Notes under the pieces: generated by a model
The model's database searches: none
Seen by the model: the letters and a program-made list of their open reading frames with translations, nothing else
Told to the model about the DNA's origin: nothing
Assembly: GCF_013340935.1 (NCBI RefSeq)
Contig: NZ_WHOS01000005.1
Coordinates: forward strand, 1-64,000
From: Azospirillum melinis
GTDB taxonomy: Bacteria; Pseudomonadota; Alphaproteobacteria; Azospirillales; Azospirillaceae
DNA length: 64,000 bases
Direction: 5' to 3'
Position numbers and translations under genes: made by a program
In this document: positions 38,839 to 47,857 of the stretch, piece after piece
Layout of the letters: each line of letters starts with the position of its first letter
Position numbering within the stretch: position 1 is the first letter of the stretch

Positions 38839-40653
38839 TCAGGCCTTCGCCTCGCTCGCCTCCAGTTCATCGATGAAGCCGCGGATGACGCCGAGGCCCT
38901 TCTGCCAGAAGGCCGGGTCGGAGGCATCGAGGCCGAACGGGGCCAGCAGCTCCTTGTGACGCAGCGTGCCGCCCGCCGACAGCATCGCCAGATACTTTTC
39001 GGCAAAGCCCTGCTCTGCGTCCTGGTAGACCGCGTAGAGCGAGTTCACCAGGCAATCGCCGAAGGCATAGGCGTAGACATAAAAGGGCGAGTGGATGAAG
39101 TGGGGGATGTAGGACCAGAAATGGCGATAGCCCTCGTCGAAGCGCAGCGCCGGGCCCAGGCTTTCGGTCTGCACCGCCATCCAGATCTCGCCGATGCGGT
39201 CCGAGGTCAGTTCGCCTTCGCGCCGTTCGGTGTGGACGCGGCGTTCGAAGTCGAAGAAGGCGATCTGGCGGACCACCGTGTTCAACATGTCCTCGACCTT
39301 GCCGGCCAGCATGATGCGGCGGCGCTTCGGGTCGGTCTCCGCCGCCAGCAGCGCGCGGAAGGTCAGCATCTCGCCGAACACCGACGCGGTTTCCGCGAGC
39401 GTCAGCGGGGTATCGGACAGGAAATGGCCCTGTTTGCCGGCCAGGATCTGGTGGACGCCATGCCCCAGCTCATGGGCCAGCGTCATCACGTCGCGCGTCT
39501 TGCCCTGGTAGTTGACCAGCAGATAGGGGTGGACGCTGGGCACGGTCGGATGGGCGAAGGCGCCCGGCGCCTTGCCGGGACGGACCGGCGCGTCGATCCA
39601 GGGGTTGTCGAAAAAGCGCTTTCCCAGGTTTGCGAGATCGGGGGAGAAGCGGCCATAGGCGCCCAGGACGATGTCGCGCGCCTCGTTCCAGGGGATGCTG
39701 CGGTCGGCATCCTCCGGCAGGGGGGCGTTGCGGTCCCAGTAATCCAGATGGTCCTGCCCGAACCACTTGGCCTTCATCGTGTAATAGCGGTGCGACAGGT
39801 CCGGATAGGCGCCCTTGACGGCGGACACCAGCGCGTCGACCACCTCGTCCTCAACCCGGTTGGACAGGTTGCGGGCGGAGGTCGGCGTCGGATAGTTGCG
39901 CCACTCGTCCTCGATCTCCTTGTCCTTGGCCAGCGTGTTGGTGACCAGCGCGAACAGCCGCGCATTCTCGCCCAGCACCTTGCCCACCACCTCGCCGGCC
40001 TCGCGGCGGACGGCGGGGTTGCGGTCGGACAGGCGGTTCAGCGCCTCGGCACAGGTCAACTCCTTGCCGCCCATCGGGAAGCGCAGGCTGGCGATGGTCT
40101 CGTCGAACAGGCGGTTCCAGGCGGCGCGGCCGACTACATGCTTTTCGTGCAGCAACCGCTCGATTTCGTCGGACAGCTGGTGATCGCGGTAGAGGCGGAC
40201 GTCGCGCAGCCACGGCTCGTAATGGCGCAGCGCCGTCGACGCCTTCTGCTTCGCCGTCAGATCCTTCTCGTCCAGCCGGTTGATCTCCAGCGTGAAGAAG
40301 ATCAGGTGGGCGGAGATGTCGTTCACCCGCTCCTGCGCCGACTGGTAGAATTTGGCGACGGTCGGATCGACCATGTTGCCGTTGTAGACCAGCCCGGCAT
40401 AGGACATGACGCGCGACAGCGTCTCGTCGATGTCCTCATACTGGTGGATCGCCGCGGCCAGATCGTCGCCGCTCAGCGCAGCCAGCTTGCCGGCATAGCG
40501 CTCGCGGAAGGCCTTGCATTCGCGTTCCATCCGGTCGAGGTCGGCCTTCAGTTCAGGCGACTCGGTGCCGGGGTAAAGGTCGCTCAGGTCCCAGGTGGGA
40601 AGCGCACCCAGATCGGGGGTGTCGTTTGCGGCCATGGCGGCGCTGCTGGTCAT
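38839..40653 (-). CDS. pepF: Oligoendopeptidase F (M3B family zinc peptidase)
   Basis: Predicted 604-residue cytoplasmic metallopeptidase cleaving short peptides. The zinc site HELGH lies in LAHELGHGVHQILAG, with the downstream Glu ligand in LAETASVFGEM. GAYGRFSPDLANLGKRFFDNP and the C-terminal SPFYVYAYAFGDCLV are M3B features. GGAGGG five bases before ATG 40653 fixes the start. No signal peptide is seen. Confidence 0.94.
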   Translation of the reverse strand: MTSSAAMAANDTPDLGALPTWDLSDLYPGTESPELKADLDRMERECKAFRERYAGKLAALSGDDLAAAIHQYEDIDETLSRVMSYAGLVYNGNMVDPTVAKFYQSAQERVNDISAHLIFFTLEINRLDEKDLTAKQKASTALRHYEPWLRDVRLYRDHQLSDEIERLLHEKHVVGRAAWNRLFDETIASLRFPMGGKELTCAEALNRLSDRNPAVRREAGEVVGKVLGENARLFALVTNTLAKDKEIEDEWRNYPTPTSARNLSNRVEDEVVDALVSAVKGAYPDLSHRYYTMKAKWFGQDHLDYWDRNAPLPEDADRSIPWNEARDIVLGAYGRFSPDLANLGKRFFDNPWIDAPVRPGKAPGAFAHPTVPSVHPYLLVNYQGKTRDVMTLAHELGHGVHQILAGKQGHFLSDTPLTLAETASVFGEMLTFRALLAAETDPKRRRIMLAGKVEDMLNTVVRQIAFFDFERRVHTERREGELTSDRIGEIWMAVQTESLGPALRFDEGYRHFWSYIPHFIHSPFYVYAYAFGDCLVNSLYAVYQDAEQGFAEKYLAMLSAGGTLRHKELLAPFGLDASDPAFWQKGLGVIRGFIDELEASEAKA

Positions 40654-40713
40654 CGAATCCCTCCAGAGATTTGTCGAATCCATATAAGCGCGCACGCGGC
40701 GTGGGCAAAGTCC

Positions 40714-41637
40714 TCATGCGGCGGGCGGGCTTCCCATGCTTTCGACGATTGGGTGCAGCGCCTGCCGCCCGGAACGCAGGACCGCGCGCGACAGCTCGGC
40801 CAGTGCGGTGCCGGCGATGCGGCTCTGCTGCCAATGCAGCGGCACGTCGAGCGGCCGGCCGGGCACCAGTTCGACCAGACGGCCGGCTGCCAGATGGTCG
40901 GCGACCAGCGGGTCGGGATTCATTCCCCATCCCAGCCCCGCCAGCGCGCCATCGACGAAGGCATGGGTGGAGGGCAGCCAGTGGGTCGGCGGGGTGGGCA
41001 CCGGTTCATGATCGCCCAGCACCAGACGGAGCCACTGCGCCTGTAGCCGATCCTTGCGGTTGAAGGTCAGGCAGGGTGCGGTGGCGAGGCATTCGGCCGT
41101 TACCCCATCGGGGAAATGGCGGCGCAGATAGTCCGGGTTGGCGGTGGCACGGTAACGCAGCGCGCCCAGCGGATGGCTGTTGCAGCCGGGGACCGGCACC
41201 GCGCTGGCGGTTACGGCGGCCAGCACCTCGCCTTTGCGCAGCCACTCGGCGCTGTGGTCCTGGTCGTCCAGCACCAGATCGAACAGGCAGCCGGGCAGTT
41301 CCGCCATCGCCGCGACGAACCATGTGGCGAGGCTGTCGGCATTCACGGCGATCCGCAGGGTGACCGGCCCGTCCGCCGGGCTGAGGCCGGGCAGGGCGCC
41401 GCGCAACTCGCTTTCCAGCAGGGCGACCTGTTCCACATGCTGGCACAGGCGCTGGCCGGCGGCGGTGCCGGTGCAGGGCTGGCCGCGCACCACCAGCACG
41501 GTGCCCAGCCGTTCTTCCAACAGCTTCACCCGCTGCGACACCGCGGAGGGGGTGACGTGCAGCTGCCGAGCGGCGCGCTCGAAACTGCCGGTGCGGATGA
41601 CGGCTGCAAGGGCCGCCAGCAGCGGATAGTCCAGCAT
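40714..41637 (-). CDS. argP: LysR family regulator ArgP (IciA/LysG)
   Basis: Predicted 307-residue LysR regulator. The N-terminal winged helix (MLDYPLLAALAAVIRTGSFE..., TPSAVSQRVKLLEERLG) is that of ArgP. The effector domain contains RIAVNADSLATWFVAAM, a hallmark of ArgP/LysG. It senses arginine and lysine and activates the divergent exporter argO at 41735, a conserved pair. 97 bp separate the starts and must hold the operator. Confidence 0.92.
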   Translation of the reverse strand: MLDYPLLAALAAVIRTGSFERAARQLHVTPSAVSQRVKLLEERLGTVLVVRGQPCTGTAAGQRLCQHVEQVALLESELRGALPGLSPADGPVTLRIAVNADSLATWFVAAMAELPGCLFDLVLDDQDHSAEWLRKGEVLAAVTASAVPVPGCNSHPLGALRYRATANPDYLRRHFPDGVTAECLATAPCLTFNRKDRLQAQWLRLVLGDHEPVPTPPTHWLPSTHAFVDGALAGLGWGMNPDPLVADHLAAGRLVELVPGRPLDVPLHWQQSRIAGTALAELSRAVLRSGRQALHPIVESMGSPPAA

Positions 41638-41734
41638 GAATTAGCTCTGCTTCATCGGCGCAAGGAGGATTAAGTACGGTAAATGAGGGTCCGGTGGTAG
41701 CGGATTGGCATCCACCGACTCCGGAACCGCCACG

Positions 41735-42361
41735 ATGACCGAGCTTCCCACCGCTGTCCTGCTTCCCGCCTTTCTGCCGGGCCTGTTCCTCGGCTTCAGC
41801 CTGATCGTCGCCATCGGGGCGCAGAACGCGTTCGTGCTGCGCCAGGGCTTGCGCAACGAGCATGTGCTGGCGATCTGCGCCACCTGCGCCCTGTCGGATG
41901 CCGTGCTGATCCTGGTCGGGGTCAGCGGATTCGCCAGCGCCGGCGCGCGCTGGCCGTGGCTGGAGCCGTTGATGCGCTATGCCGGTGCCGCCTTCCTGCT
42001 GGTCTATGGCCTGCGCAGCGCCCGGTCGGCCTGGCAGGGCGGCAGCGGGCTGAACCCGGCGGACCGGGAGCCGGGCGGGCTGCTGCCGGCGCTGCTGACC
42101 TGTCTGGCGCTGACCTGGCTCAATCCGCACGTCTATCTGGACACGGTGGTGCTGGTCGGCTCCGTCTCCGCCCGCTTCGCCGATGCGCGGGGCGCCTTCG
42201 CCCTGGGGGCGATGACGGCGTCCTTCCTGTTCTTCTTTGCGCTCGGCTATGGCGCGCGGCTGCTGCGCCCGCTGTTCGCCCGGCCCGCCGCCTGGAGGGT
42301 GATGGACGGGGGCATCGCCCTGGTGATGTGGGCGATTGCGGTCGGCTTGCTGATCGGCTAG
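41735..42361 (+). CDS. argO: LysE/ArgO family basic amino acid exporter
   Basis: Predicted 208-residue permease with about six helices. It has the LysE-superfamily start GLFLGFSLIVAIGAQNAFVLRQGL, then ALSDAVLILVGVSG and LALTWLNPHVYLDTVVLVG. These match ArgO/LysE exporters of arginine, lysine or canavanine. It is divergent from its activator argP. Its stop codon overlaps the convergent flavoprotein stop by 4 bp. Confidence 0.92.
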   Translation: MTELPTAVLLPAFLPGLFLGFSLIVAIGAQNAFVLRQGLRNEHVLAICATCALSDAVLILVGVSGFASAGARWPWLEPLMRYAGAAFLLVYGLRSARSAWQGGSGLNPADREPGGLLPALLTCLALTWLNPHVYLDTVVLVGSVSARFADARGAFALGAMTASFLFFFALGYGARLLRPLFARPAAWRVMDGGIALVMWAIAVGLLIG

Positions 42362-43290
42362 GCGCGGGCGAACAGGGCGTCGTCCTCGCAGAACAGCAGC
42401 GACCGGTGCAGCGCCGTTCCGGCAATCGTACCGGCGCCGACGGCCAGCGCCACTGATCCCGCGGCCCGTGCCGCGTCGCCGCAGGCGAAGACACCGGGGA
42501 TGCTGGTCTCCTGCATCTCGTCGACGCGAATATGGGTGCCGAGCGGCCCGTCCTCGCTCACGCACCCAAGCTGTGCGGCCAGCGGGCTGGCAACCCGGCT
42601 TCTCGGCAGCACGAACAGGCCGGCAAAAGGCACTCGGCGTCCGTCGGCGAGCGTGACCTCCGGCGGGTCGCTGTCGATCCCCGTGATGAAGGCGGCCTCG
42701 ACGGCGACTCCACGCCTCGCCAGATGGGCCGACTGGTCGGCATCCGGTTCAAAGGTGCCGTTCAGCAGCAGCGTCGTCGGTCCCCAATCCGGCAGCATCA
42801 GCGCGTGATGCATGGATTGTCCTGACACCGCTATGACGCCGATACGGCCCTGCATCAGCTCATAGCCATGGCAGTAGGGGCAATGGAAGACGGAGCGGCC
42901 CCAACGTTCTGCCAGACCGGGAATCGCCGGCAGTTCGTCAACCACGCCGACGGCGATCAGCAGCCGGCGCGCATGATGGGCGGTGCCATCCGAATCGGTG
43001 ATCTCGAAGCCCTTGCTCGTCCTGGCGGCTTTTTCGGCCCGCCCGGTCATCCAGGTGACGGTCGGATAGCGCATCAGCTGGGTGCGGGCTTCGGCGGCGA
43101 TGTCTCCCGGCGGACGGCCGTCCTGCCCGAGAAAGCCATGGGAGTGGCTGGCGAAGCGGTTGCGCCTTAGCCCTTCATCCATCACCAGCACCCGGCGGCG
43201 GGCGCGGGCGAGCTGCAGCGCCGCGGCGATGCCGGCGTAGCTGCCGCCGACAATGATGGCGTCATAGGTCGTCTTGTCGTTTCCGTTCAT
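42358..43290 (-). CDS. Thioredoxin reductase-like NAD(P)/FAD oxidoreductase
   Basis: Predicted 310-residue two-dinucleotide-binding-domain flavoprotein. The FAD site is IIVGGSYAGIAAALQLA (12-28). The redox pair C137-x2-C140 (FHCPYCHGYE) is present, and the C-terminal FAD contact is GVFACGDAARA. The length and HCPYCHGYE context fit thioredoxin-reductase-like proteins rather than TrxB proper. It is divergent from an Rrf2 regulator with a 12-bp inverted repeat over its likely promoter, so it is probably repressed by that regulator. Confidence 0.88.
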   Translation of the reverse strand: MNGNDKTTYDAIIVGGSYAGIAAALQLARARRRVLVMDEGLRRNRFASHSHGFLGQDGRPPGDIAAEARTQLMRYPTVTWMTGRAEKAARTSKGFEITDSDGTAHHARRLLIAVGVVDELPAIPGLAERWGRSVFHCPYCHGYELMQGRIGVIAVSGQSMHHALMLPDWGPTTLLLNGTFEPDADQSAHLARRGVAVEAAFITGIDSDPPEVTLADGRRVPFAGLFVLPRSRVASPLAAQLGCVSEDGPLGTHIRVDEMQETSIPGVFACGDAARAAGSVALAVGAGTIAGTALHRSLLFCEDDALFARA

Positions 43291-43345
43291 GCCTGTGCCT
43301 TTCCACGGATGGAGCGGACGCGCCATCCGCGCCCAGTTACGACAC

Positions 43346-43375
43346 ATGATAAGTTACATGAAAGCGCATGGTCAA
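43346..43375 (-). promoter_or_regulatory. Candidate promoter of the flavoprotein gene
   Basis: On the minus strand: TTGACC (43375-43370), 18-bp spacer, TATCAT (43351-43346), five of six matches in each box. One arm of the inverted repeat overlaps its -10 region and the other lies just upstream of its -35. Confidence 0.55.
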
Positions 43376-43392
43376 TGTGACATGTAACTTAT
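43349..43392. promoter_or_regulatory. Rrf2 operator candidate: 12-bp inverted repeat
   Basis: ATAAGTTACATG (43349-43360) and CATGTAACTTAT (43381-43392) are exact reverse complements separated by 20 bases. Arm centres are 32 bp apart, about three helical turns. It lies in the divergent gap between the flavoprotein and Rrf2 genes. It is the most likely site for repression of both. Confidence 0.7.
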
Positions 43393-43447
43393 GAAGTGGC
43401 CTGAGTTGGCCGCTCGCCCTGCGTACACCCGAAAGGACCGACCGCCG

Positions 43448-43885
43448 ATGAGACAGGACAGCCGCCTTTCCCGCATGCTGCATGTGTTGATCCACATGGA
43501 CCGGCATGACGGTGCGCTGACATCGGAGGCGATTGCCGAGATGCTGAGCACCAATCCGGTGGTCATCCGCCGGACCATGGCGGGGCTGCGCGAGGCCGGC
43601 CATGTGCGGTCGGAAAAGGGCCATGGCGGCGGCTGGCGGCTGGCACGGCCGCTCGACGGGATCACCCTGCTGGACATTCACCGCGCATTGGGGGAGCCGG
43701 GGATCTTCGCCATCGGTCCCACCGCGGATGAGCCGAGCTGTCTGGTCGAGCAGGCGGTGAATGCCGCCCTCGATGGGGCGCTGCGTGAGGCGGAGGCGGT
43801 ACTCGTCCGCCATCTCGGCCAGGTGACGCTCGCCGATCTCGCTGCCGATTTCGACCGGCGCATGAAGGCGCTGGGGAAGGGCTGA
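43448..43885 (+). CDS. Rrf2 family transcriptional regulator
   Basis: Predicted 145-residue winged-helix regulator. RLSRMLHVLIHMDRH and EMLSTNPVVIRRTMAGLREAGHVRSEKGHGGGW (in short blocks) are the Rrf2 DNA-binding core. It has a single cysteine, C98, and lacks the three-cysteine cluster of IscR and NsrR. It may therefore sense thiol oxidation or another signal instead of carrying an Fe-S cluster. ATG 43448 was chosen with AAAGGA upstream. It is divergent from a thioredoxin-reductase-like gene. Confidence 0.9.
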   Translation: MRQDSRLSRMLHVLIHMDRHDGALTSEAIAEMLSTNPVVIRRTMAGLREAGHVRSEKGHGGGWRLARPLDGITLLDIHRALGEPGIFAIGPTADEPSCLVEQAVNAALDGALREAEAVLVRHLGQVTLADLAADFDRRMKALGKG

Positions 43886-43894
43886 ACGCGGAGC

Positions 43895-44260
43895 CTAGCC
43901 CAGTTTGGGCGTCTCCCCCTCCTGCGCCCGCCGGATCGCCGCCTCGACGCATTGCAGGTGCAGTTTCTTGCGGGCGAGCAGGCGGGCGCGGCGTTCCTCC
44001 AGGTCGGTGGTCGCCATCGCCTCGATGGCGCAGCCGCGCCATCCGTTGGCGTCGAGCGCGCGGGCGACCTCGGCATAGCCGAAATAGCCCTTCTCCGGCT
44101 GCTCCCAGGGCGGGCGGAAGTCGGCCCGGCGCAGGACGAAGCGGTTGGACTGGCTGCCGCCGCCCAGGTTGGTGAGTCGGGCCACGATCAGCCGCTCGCC
44201 GTTGCCGTGAACGACGGTCAGGATCGGGCGGATTCCGGTGATGGGTGGATCGACGGCCAT
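43895..44260 (-). CDS. Conserved hypothetical protein
   Basis: Predicted 121-residue soluble protein. It begins MAVDPPITGIRPILTVVHGN and has a beta-rich N-terminal half (ERLIVARLTNLGG, NRFVLRRADFRP), then a basic C-terminal helix (EERRARLLARKKLHLQCVEA). I recognise no family. ATG 44260 is favoured because similarity-like coding character fades upstream, though the frame stays open. It is divergent from a DUF3574 gene with 93 bp between. Confidence 0.6.
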   Translation of the reverse strand: MAVDPPITGIRPILTVVHGNGERLIVARLTNLGGGSQSNRFVLRRADFRPPWEQPEKGYFGYAEVARALDANGWRGCAIEAMATTDLEERRARLLARKKLHLQCVEAAIRRAQEGETPKLG

Positions 44261-44353
44261 GATCCATGCATAACGGTCCAGGGGCGTCCTGACCAGAGCG
44301 TCGCTGACCGCACTGCCGCACGCACCCTCTCCCGTCCGAATGGAGAAACGCCG

Positions 44354-44848
44354 ATGCGCCCCGTCACCATGCCTGTCACATGGCCCCTCACGCGGATTGT
44401 CCCGAGCCTTTCCTCCGCCGCGCTTTTGCTCTTTCTGCTGGCCGGTCCCGCCGCGGCCCAGCTGGCACCCGCCCCCACGGCGACGGCGACGGCACCGGCG
44501 CTCGTTTGTGAGGCCTATGCCGCTGGTGCGATGATCGAGGCGCAATTGTTCTTTGGTCGGAACATCGGCAACGAGATCGGCGTCAGCGAGCGCGACTGGA
44601 CCGATTTCCTGAACGGCGAGGTGACACCGCGCTTTCCCAACGGCCTGACCGTCACCGACGGGTCGGGTCACTGGCGCGACATCGAGACCGGGCGGCTGGT
44701 GCGCGAGCCCAGCAAAATCCTCACGCTGCTGGCCGATAGCGACCCGGCGACGCTGGGCCTGATCCGCGAAATCGTCGATCTGTACAAGGGGCGCTTCCAC
44801 CAACAATCGGTCGCGCTGGTCGTTCGGCCGGTCTGTGTTTCCTTTTGA
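44354..44848 (+). CDS. DUF3574 family exported protein
   Basis: Predicted 164-residue secreted protein. A long signal peptide ends near AGPAAA-QL (about residue 36). The mature part AQLFFGRNIGNEIGVSERDW, TPRFPNGLTVTDGSGHWRD, EPSKILTLLADSD and YKGRFHQQSVALVVRPV matches DUF3574, whose function is unknown. GGAG eight bases before ATG 44354 supports the start. Spacing to prpE (186 bp) and a palindrome there suggest separate transcription. Confidence 0.8.
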   Translation: MRPVTMPVTWPLTRIVPSLSSAALLLFLLAGPAAAQLAPAPTATATAPALVCEAYAAGAMIEAQLFFGRNIGNEIGVSERDWTDFLNGEVTPRFPNGLTVTDGSGHWRDIETGRLVREPSKILTLLADSDPATLGLIREIVDLYKGRFHQQSVALVVRPVCVSF

Positions 44849-44955
44849 ATTCCAGCTTTCGGAACAGCGTTTCGCCGATCCGGAATGCGACAGCCCGTCG
44901 CACCCCCGACCTTCTGACATTTGCCTGCACTTATGCTTTTGTCGCAGATTGTGGA

Positions 44956-44982
44956 GGTCGCGAAACGGATCGTTTCGCGGCC
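44956..44982. promoter_or_regulatory. Inverted repeat upstream of prpE, operator candidate
   Basis: CGCGAAAC (44959-44966) and GTTTCGCG (44972-44979) are perfect arms with a 5-base spacer, extendable to 11-bp arms with one mismatch. It ends 52 bp before the prpE ATG, a usual place for an operator. Confidence 0.5.
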
Positions 44983-45034
44983 GAGAGGAAATGCGCACCG
45001 AATAGTACCAAAATAGAACGAGGGACGCCCTGCC

Positions 45035-46972
45035 ATGAGCCCGACCGCCAGCACCACAACTGCCGAGCTTTTCGACCAGATGCATGCCCGCTCCCTGTCG
45101 GACCCAGCAGGGTTCTGGGGCGAGGCGGCGAAGGACATCTCCTGGTTCAAGCCGTGGGACAAGGTGCTGGACGACAGCAACGCGCCCTTCTACCGCTGGT
45201 TCACCGGCGGGGAGCTGAACACCTGCTACAACGCGGTGGACCGCCATGTCGAAGGCGGGCGCGGCGCCCAGGCCGCGATCATCTATGACAGCCCGGTCAC
45301 CCAGGCCGTCCAGACCATCACCTATGCCGAACTTCAGGATCAGGTCGCCCGCTTCGCCGGTGTTCTGCGCGCCCAGGGCGTGGAGAAGGGCGACCGCGTC
45401 CTCCTCTACATGCCGATGATCCCGCAGTCGCTGGTCGCCATGCTGGCCTGCTCCCGTCTAGGTGCGGTCCATTCCGTGGTGTTCGGCGGCTTCGCCCCGC
45501 ACGAACTGGCGACCCGCATCGACGACGCCAAGCCGAAGGCGATCGTTTCGGCCTCCTGCGGCATCGAGCCGAACCGCATCGTCAAGTACAAACCGATGCT
45601 GGACGCCGCCATTGAGCAGTCGGCCCACAAGCCGTCCAGCGTCATCGTCTGGCAGCGCCCGCAGGAGACGGCGGCACTGATCGCCGGCCGCGACGTCGAT
45701 TGGGCCGAAGCGGTGGCGACGGCCGAGCCGGCGGAGTGCGTGCCCGTCAAGGCGACCGATCCGCTCTACATCCTCTACACCTCCGGCACGACCGGCCAGC
45801 CCAAGGGCGTGGTGCGCGACAATGGCGGCCATGCCGTGGCGCTGCGCTGGACCATGACCAACATTTACAACGTCAAGCCGGGCGAGGTGTATTGGGCGGC
45901 GTCGGACGTGGGCTGGGTTGTCGGCCACTCTTACATCGTCTACGCGCCGCTGCTGACCGGCTGCACCACCGTAGTCTTCGAAGGCAAGCCGGTCGGCACC
46001 CCCGATCCGGGCACCTTCTGGCGCGTGATCGAGCAGCACAAGGTCGGCACGCTCTTCACCGCCCCCACCGCCTTCCGCGCCATCAAGCGCGAGGATCCGG
46101 ACGCCAATTACCTGAAGAAGTACGACCTGTCGCACTTCCGCGCTCTGTTCCTGGCCGGCGAACGGTCGGACCCCGACACGCTGCACTGGGCCGAGGACAA
46201 TCTGAACGTCCCGGTGATCGACCACTGGTGGCAGACGGAGACCGGCTGGGCGATTTCCGGCAACCCGCTGGGCGTCCACCTGTTCCCGATCAAGTACGGT
46301 TCCGCCACCCGCCCGATGCCGGGCTGGGACGTGCGGGTGCTGAATGCCGAGCTGAAGGAGGTTCCGCGCGGCGACATCGGCGCCATCTGCGTCAAGCTGC
46401 CGCTGCCTCCGGGCACGCTGCCGACGCTGTGGAATGCCGACGAGCGCTTCAAGAAGTCCTACCTCGCCGACTACCCGGGCTATTACCAGACCGGCGACGC
46501 CGGCTTCATCGACGATGACGGCTATGTCTATGTCATGGCCCGCACCGACGACATCATCAACGTCGCCGGCCACCGTCTCTCCACCGGAGCCATGGAGGAG
46601 GTGCTGTCGAGCCACAGGGACGTCGCCGAATGCGCGGTGATCGGCGTGGCCGACGACCTGAAGGGGCAGGTGCCGCTGGGCTTCGTCTGCCTCAAGGCCG
46701 GCGTCACCCGACCGCATGAGGAGATCGTCAAGGAGGTGGTCCAGCTGGTGCGCGAGCAGATCGGCCCGGTCGCCGATTTCAAGCGCGCCCTGGTGGTCGA
46801 CCGCCTGCCGAAGACGCGGTCGGGCAAGATCCTGCGCGGCACCATGCAGAAGATCGCCGACAGCCAGGACTACAAGATGCCGGCGACTATCGACGATCCG
46901 GGCATCCTGCCGGAGATCGCCGACGCTCTGAAGACGCTGGGCTACGCCAAGACCAGCAGCACGCCGGCCTGA
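45035..46972 (+). CDS. prpE: Propionyl-CoA synthetase
   Basis: Predicted 645-residue acyl-AMP-forming ligase turning propionate, ATP and CoA into propionyl-CoA. ATP-binding motifs are YILYTSGTTGQPKGVVRD and WWQTETGWAISGNPLG. The N-terminal FYRWFTGGELNTCYNAVDRHV and VVFGGFAPHELATRI are PrpE-like, distinguishing it from Acs. The C-terminal lysine RSGKILRGTM is the usual site of acetylation control. It is a lone gene with its own terminator; prpBCD are not nearby, so propionyl-CoA probably enters the methylmalonyl-CoA route. Confidence 0.93.
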   Translation: MSPTASTTTAELFDQMHARSLSDPAGFWGEAAKDISWFKPWDKVLDDSNAPFYRWFTGGELNTCYNAVDRHVEGGRGAQAAIIYDSPVTQAVQTITYAELQDQVARFAGVLRAQGVEKGDRVLLYMPMIPQSLVAMLACSRLGAVHSVVFGGFAPHELATRIDDAKPKAIVSASCGIEPNRIVKYKPMLDAAIEQSAHKPSSVIVWQRPQETAALIAGRDVDWAEAVATAEPAECVPVKATDPLYILYTSGTTGQPKGVVRDNGGHAVALRWTMTNIYNVKPGEVYWAASDVGWVVGHSYIVYAPLLTGCTTVVFEGKPVGTPDPGTFWRVIEQHKVGTLFTAPTAFRAIKREDPDANYLKKYDLSHFRALFLAGERSDPDTLHWAEDNLNVPVIDHWWQTETGWAISGNPLGVHLFPIKYGSATRPMPGWDVRVLNAELKEVPRGDIGAICVKLPLPPGTLPTLWNADERFKKSYLADYPGYYQTGDAGFIDDDGYVYVMARTDDIINVAGHRLSTGAMEEVLSSHRDVAECAVIGVADDLKGQVPLGFVCLKAGVTRPHEEIVKEVVQLVREQIGPVADFKRALVVDRLPKTRSGKILRGTMQKIADSQDYKMPATIDDPGILPEIADALKTLGYAKTSSTPA

Positions 46973-46988
46973 GGTGCCGAACAGGGAC

Positions 46989-47013
46989 GGGGCGGCCTCC
47001 GGGCCGCCCTTTT
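46989..47013 (+). terminator. Intrinsic terminator after prpE
   Basis: GGGCGGCC / GGCCGCCC (8 bp, 4-base loop) followed by TTTT, 17 bp after the prpE stop. It can also face the convergent FrnE-like gene. Confidence 0.75.
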
Positions 47014-47030
47014 CCGTTCCGCTTGCCGGA

Positions 47031-47684
47031 TCAGCCGGCGACGACCGACAGGTTTTCCGGTTCCTCGCTGCCGAGGTCGAGCAGCGGCAGGAAGCTTGCC
47101 GGTTCCTGTGCGCCGGACAGGGCGTAGCGGCGGTTGAAGATGTAGCAGGGCACCGCCTGCAATCCCATTTGGCGGGCCAGGGCGTCGGCGGCGAGCACCG
47201 CGGCCGATTCGGCGTCGCTCGACAGCTGGCGCCGCGTCTCGACGAAATCCATCCCCAGCCCGGCGGCGACGCTGGCCAGCGCATCCGGGTCGCCGATGTC
47301 GACGCCTTCGACAAAATAGGCGGCGAACAGCGCGTCGGCCATGGCGTTGCCCAGCCCCTGGCGTCCGGCGATGCGGACCAGCCTGTGTGCGTCGAAGCTG
47401 TTGGGTGTGCGCTGGATGCGGTCGAGCGCCAGCGGCAGCCCGTCGCGTGCCGCCGTGTCCTCCACGACCCGATGAATCTGCCGCGCCCGTTCCGATCCGC
47501 CGAACTTGGCGGCGAGATAGTCCTCGCGCGACATCCCGCCCCGCGGCATGTCAGGGTTCAGCTGGAAGGGCTGCCAGCGCAGTTCCGGGCGGAGGTTGGG
47601 CCGCTGCATCAGCGCCCGGTCGAGCCGGCGCTTGCCGATGTAGCACCAGGGGCAGATCAGGTCGGCGAAGGTTTCGATCAGCAT
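47031..47684 (-). CDS. DsbA family oxidoreductase (FrnE-like)
   Basis: Predicted 217-residue thioredoxin-fold protein with active site C11-PW-C14 (LICPWCYIGKRRLDRAL). The QPFQLNPDMPRGGMSREDYLAAKFG block and the C-terminal GVPCYIFNRRYALSGAQEP-like stretch (here QAVPCYIFNRRYALSGAQEP) define the FrnE group. There is no signal peptide, so it acts in the cytoplasm, perhaps in oxidative stress. It is convergent with prpE. Confidence 0.9.
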   Translation of the reverse strand: MLIETFADLICPWCYIGKRRLDRALMQRPNLRPELRWQPFQLNPDMPRGGMSREDYLAAKFGGSERARQIHRVVEDTAARDGLPLALDRIQRTPNSFDAHRLVRIAGRQGLGNAMADALFAAYFVEGVDIGDPDALASVAAGLGMDFVETRRQLSSDAESAAVLAADALARQMGLQAVPCYIFNRRYALSGAQEPASFLPLLDLGSEEPENLSVVAG

Positions 47685-47857
47685 CCCGCCACTATCGGCG
47701 CCTGCCCTGGATCGGGCAACCGCTTCTTCCATGCCGTCCCGCCATCATCGGCCTCTTCCGGCCCGCAACCGTTTGTTAACCGAGTTGGTCCGACAGTCCG
47801 GAGTGGCTCCGCCCGTCATTCTGCGGCCGGCGGACATATCCCGATGGGCGATTCCCG

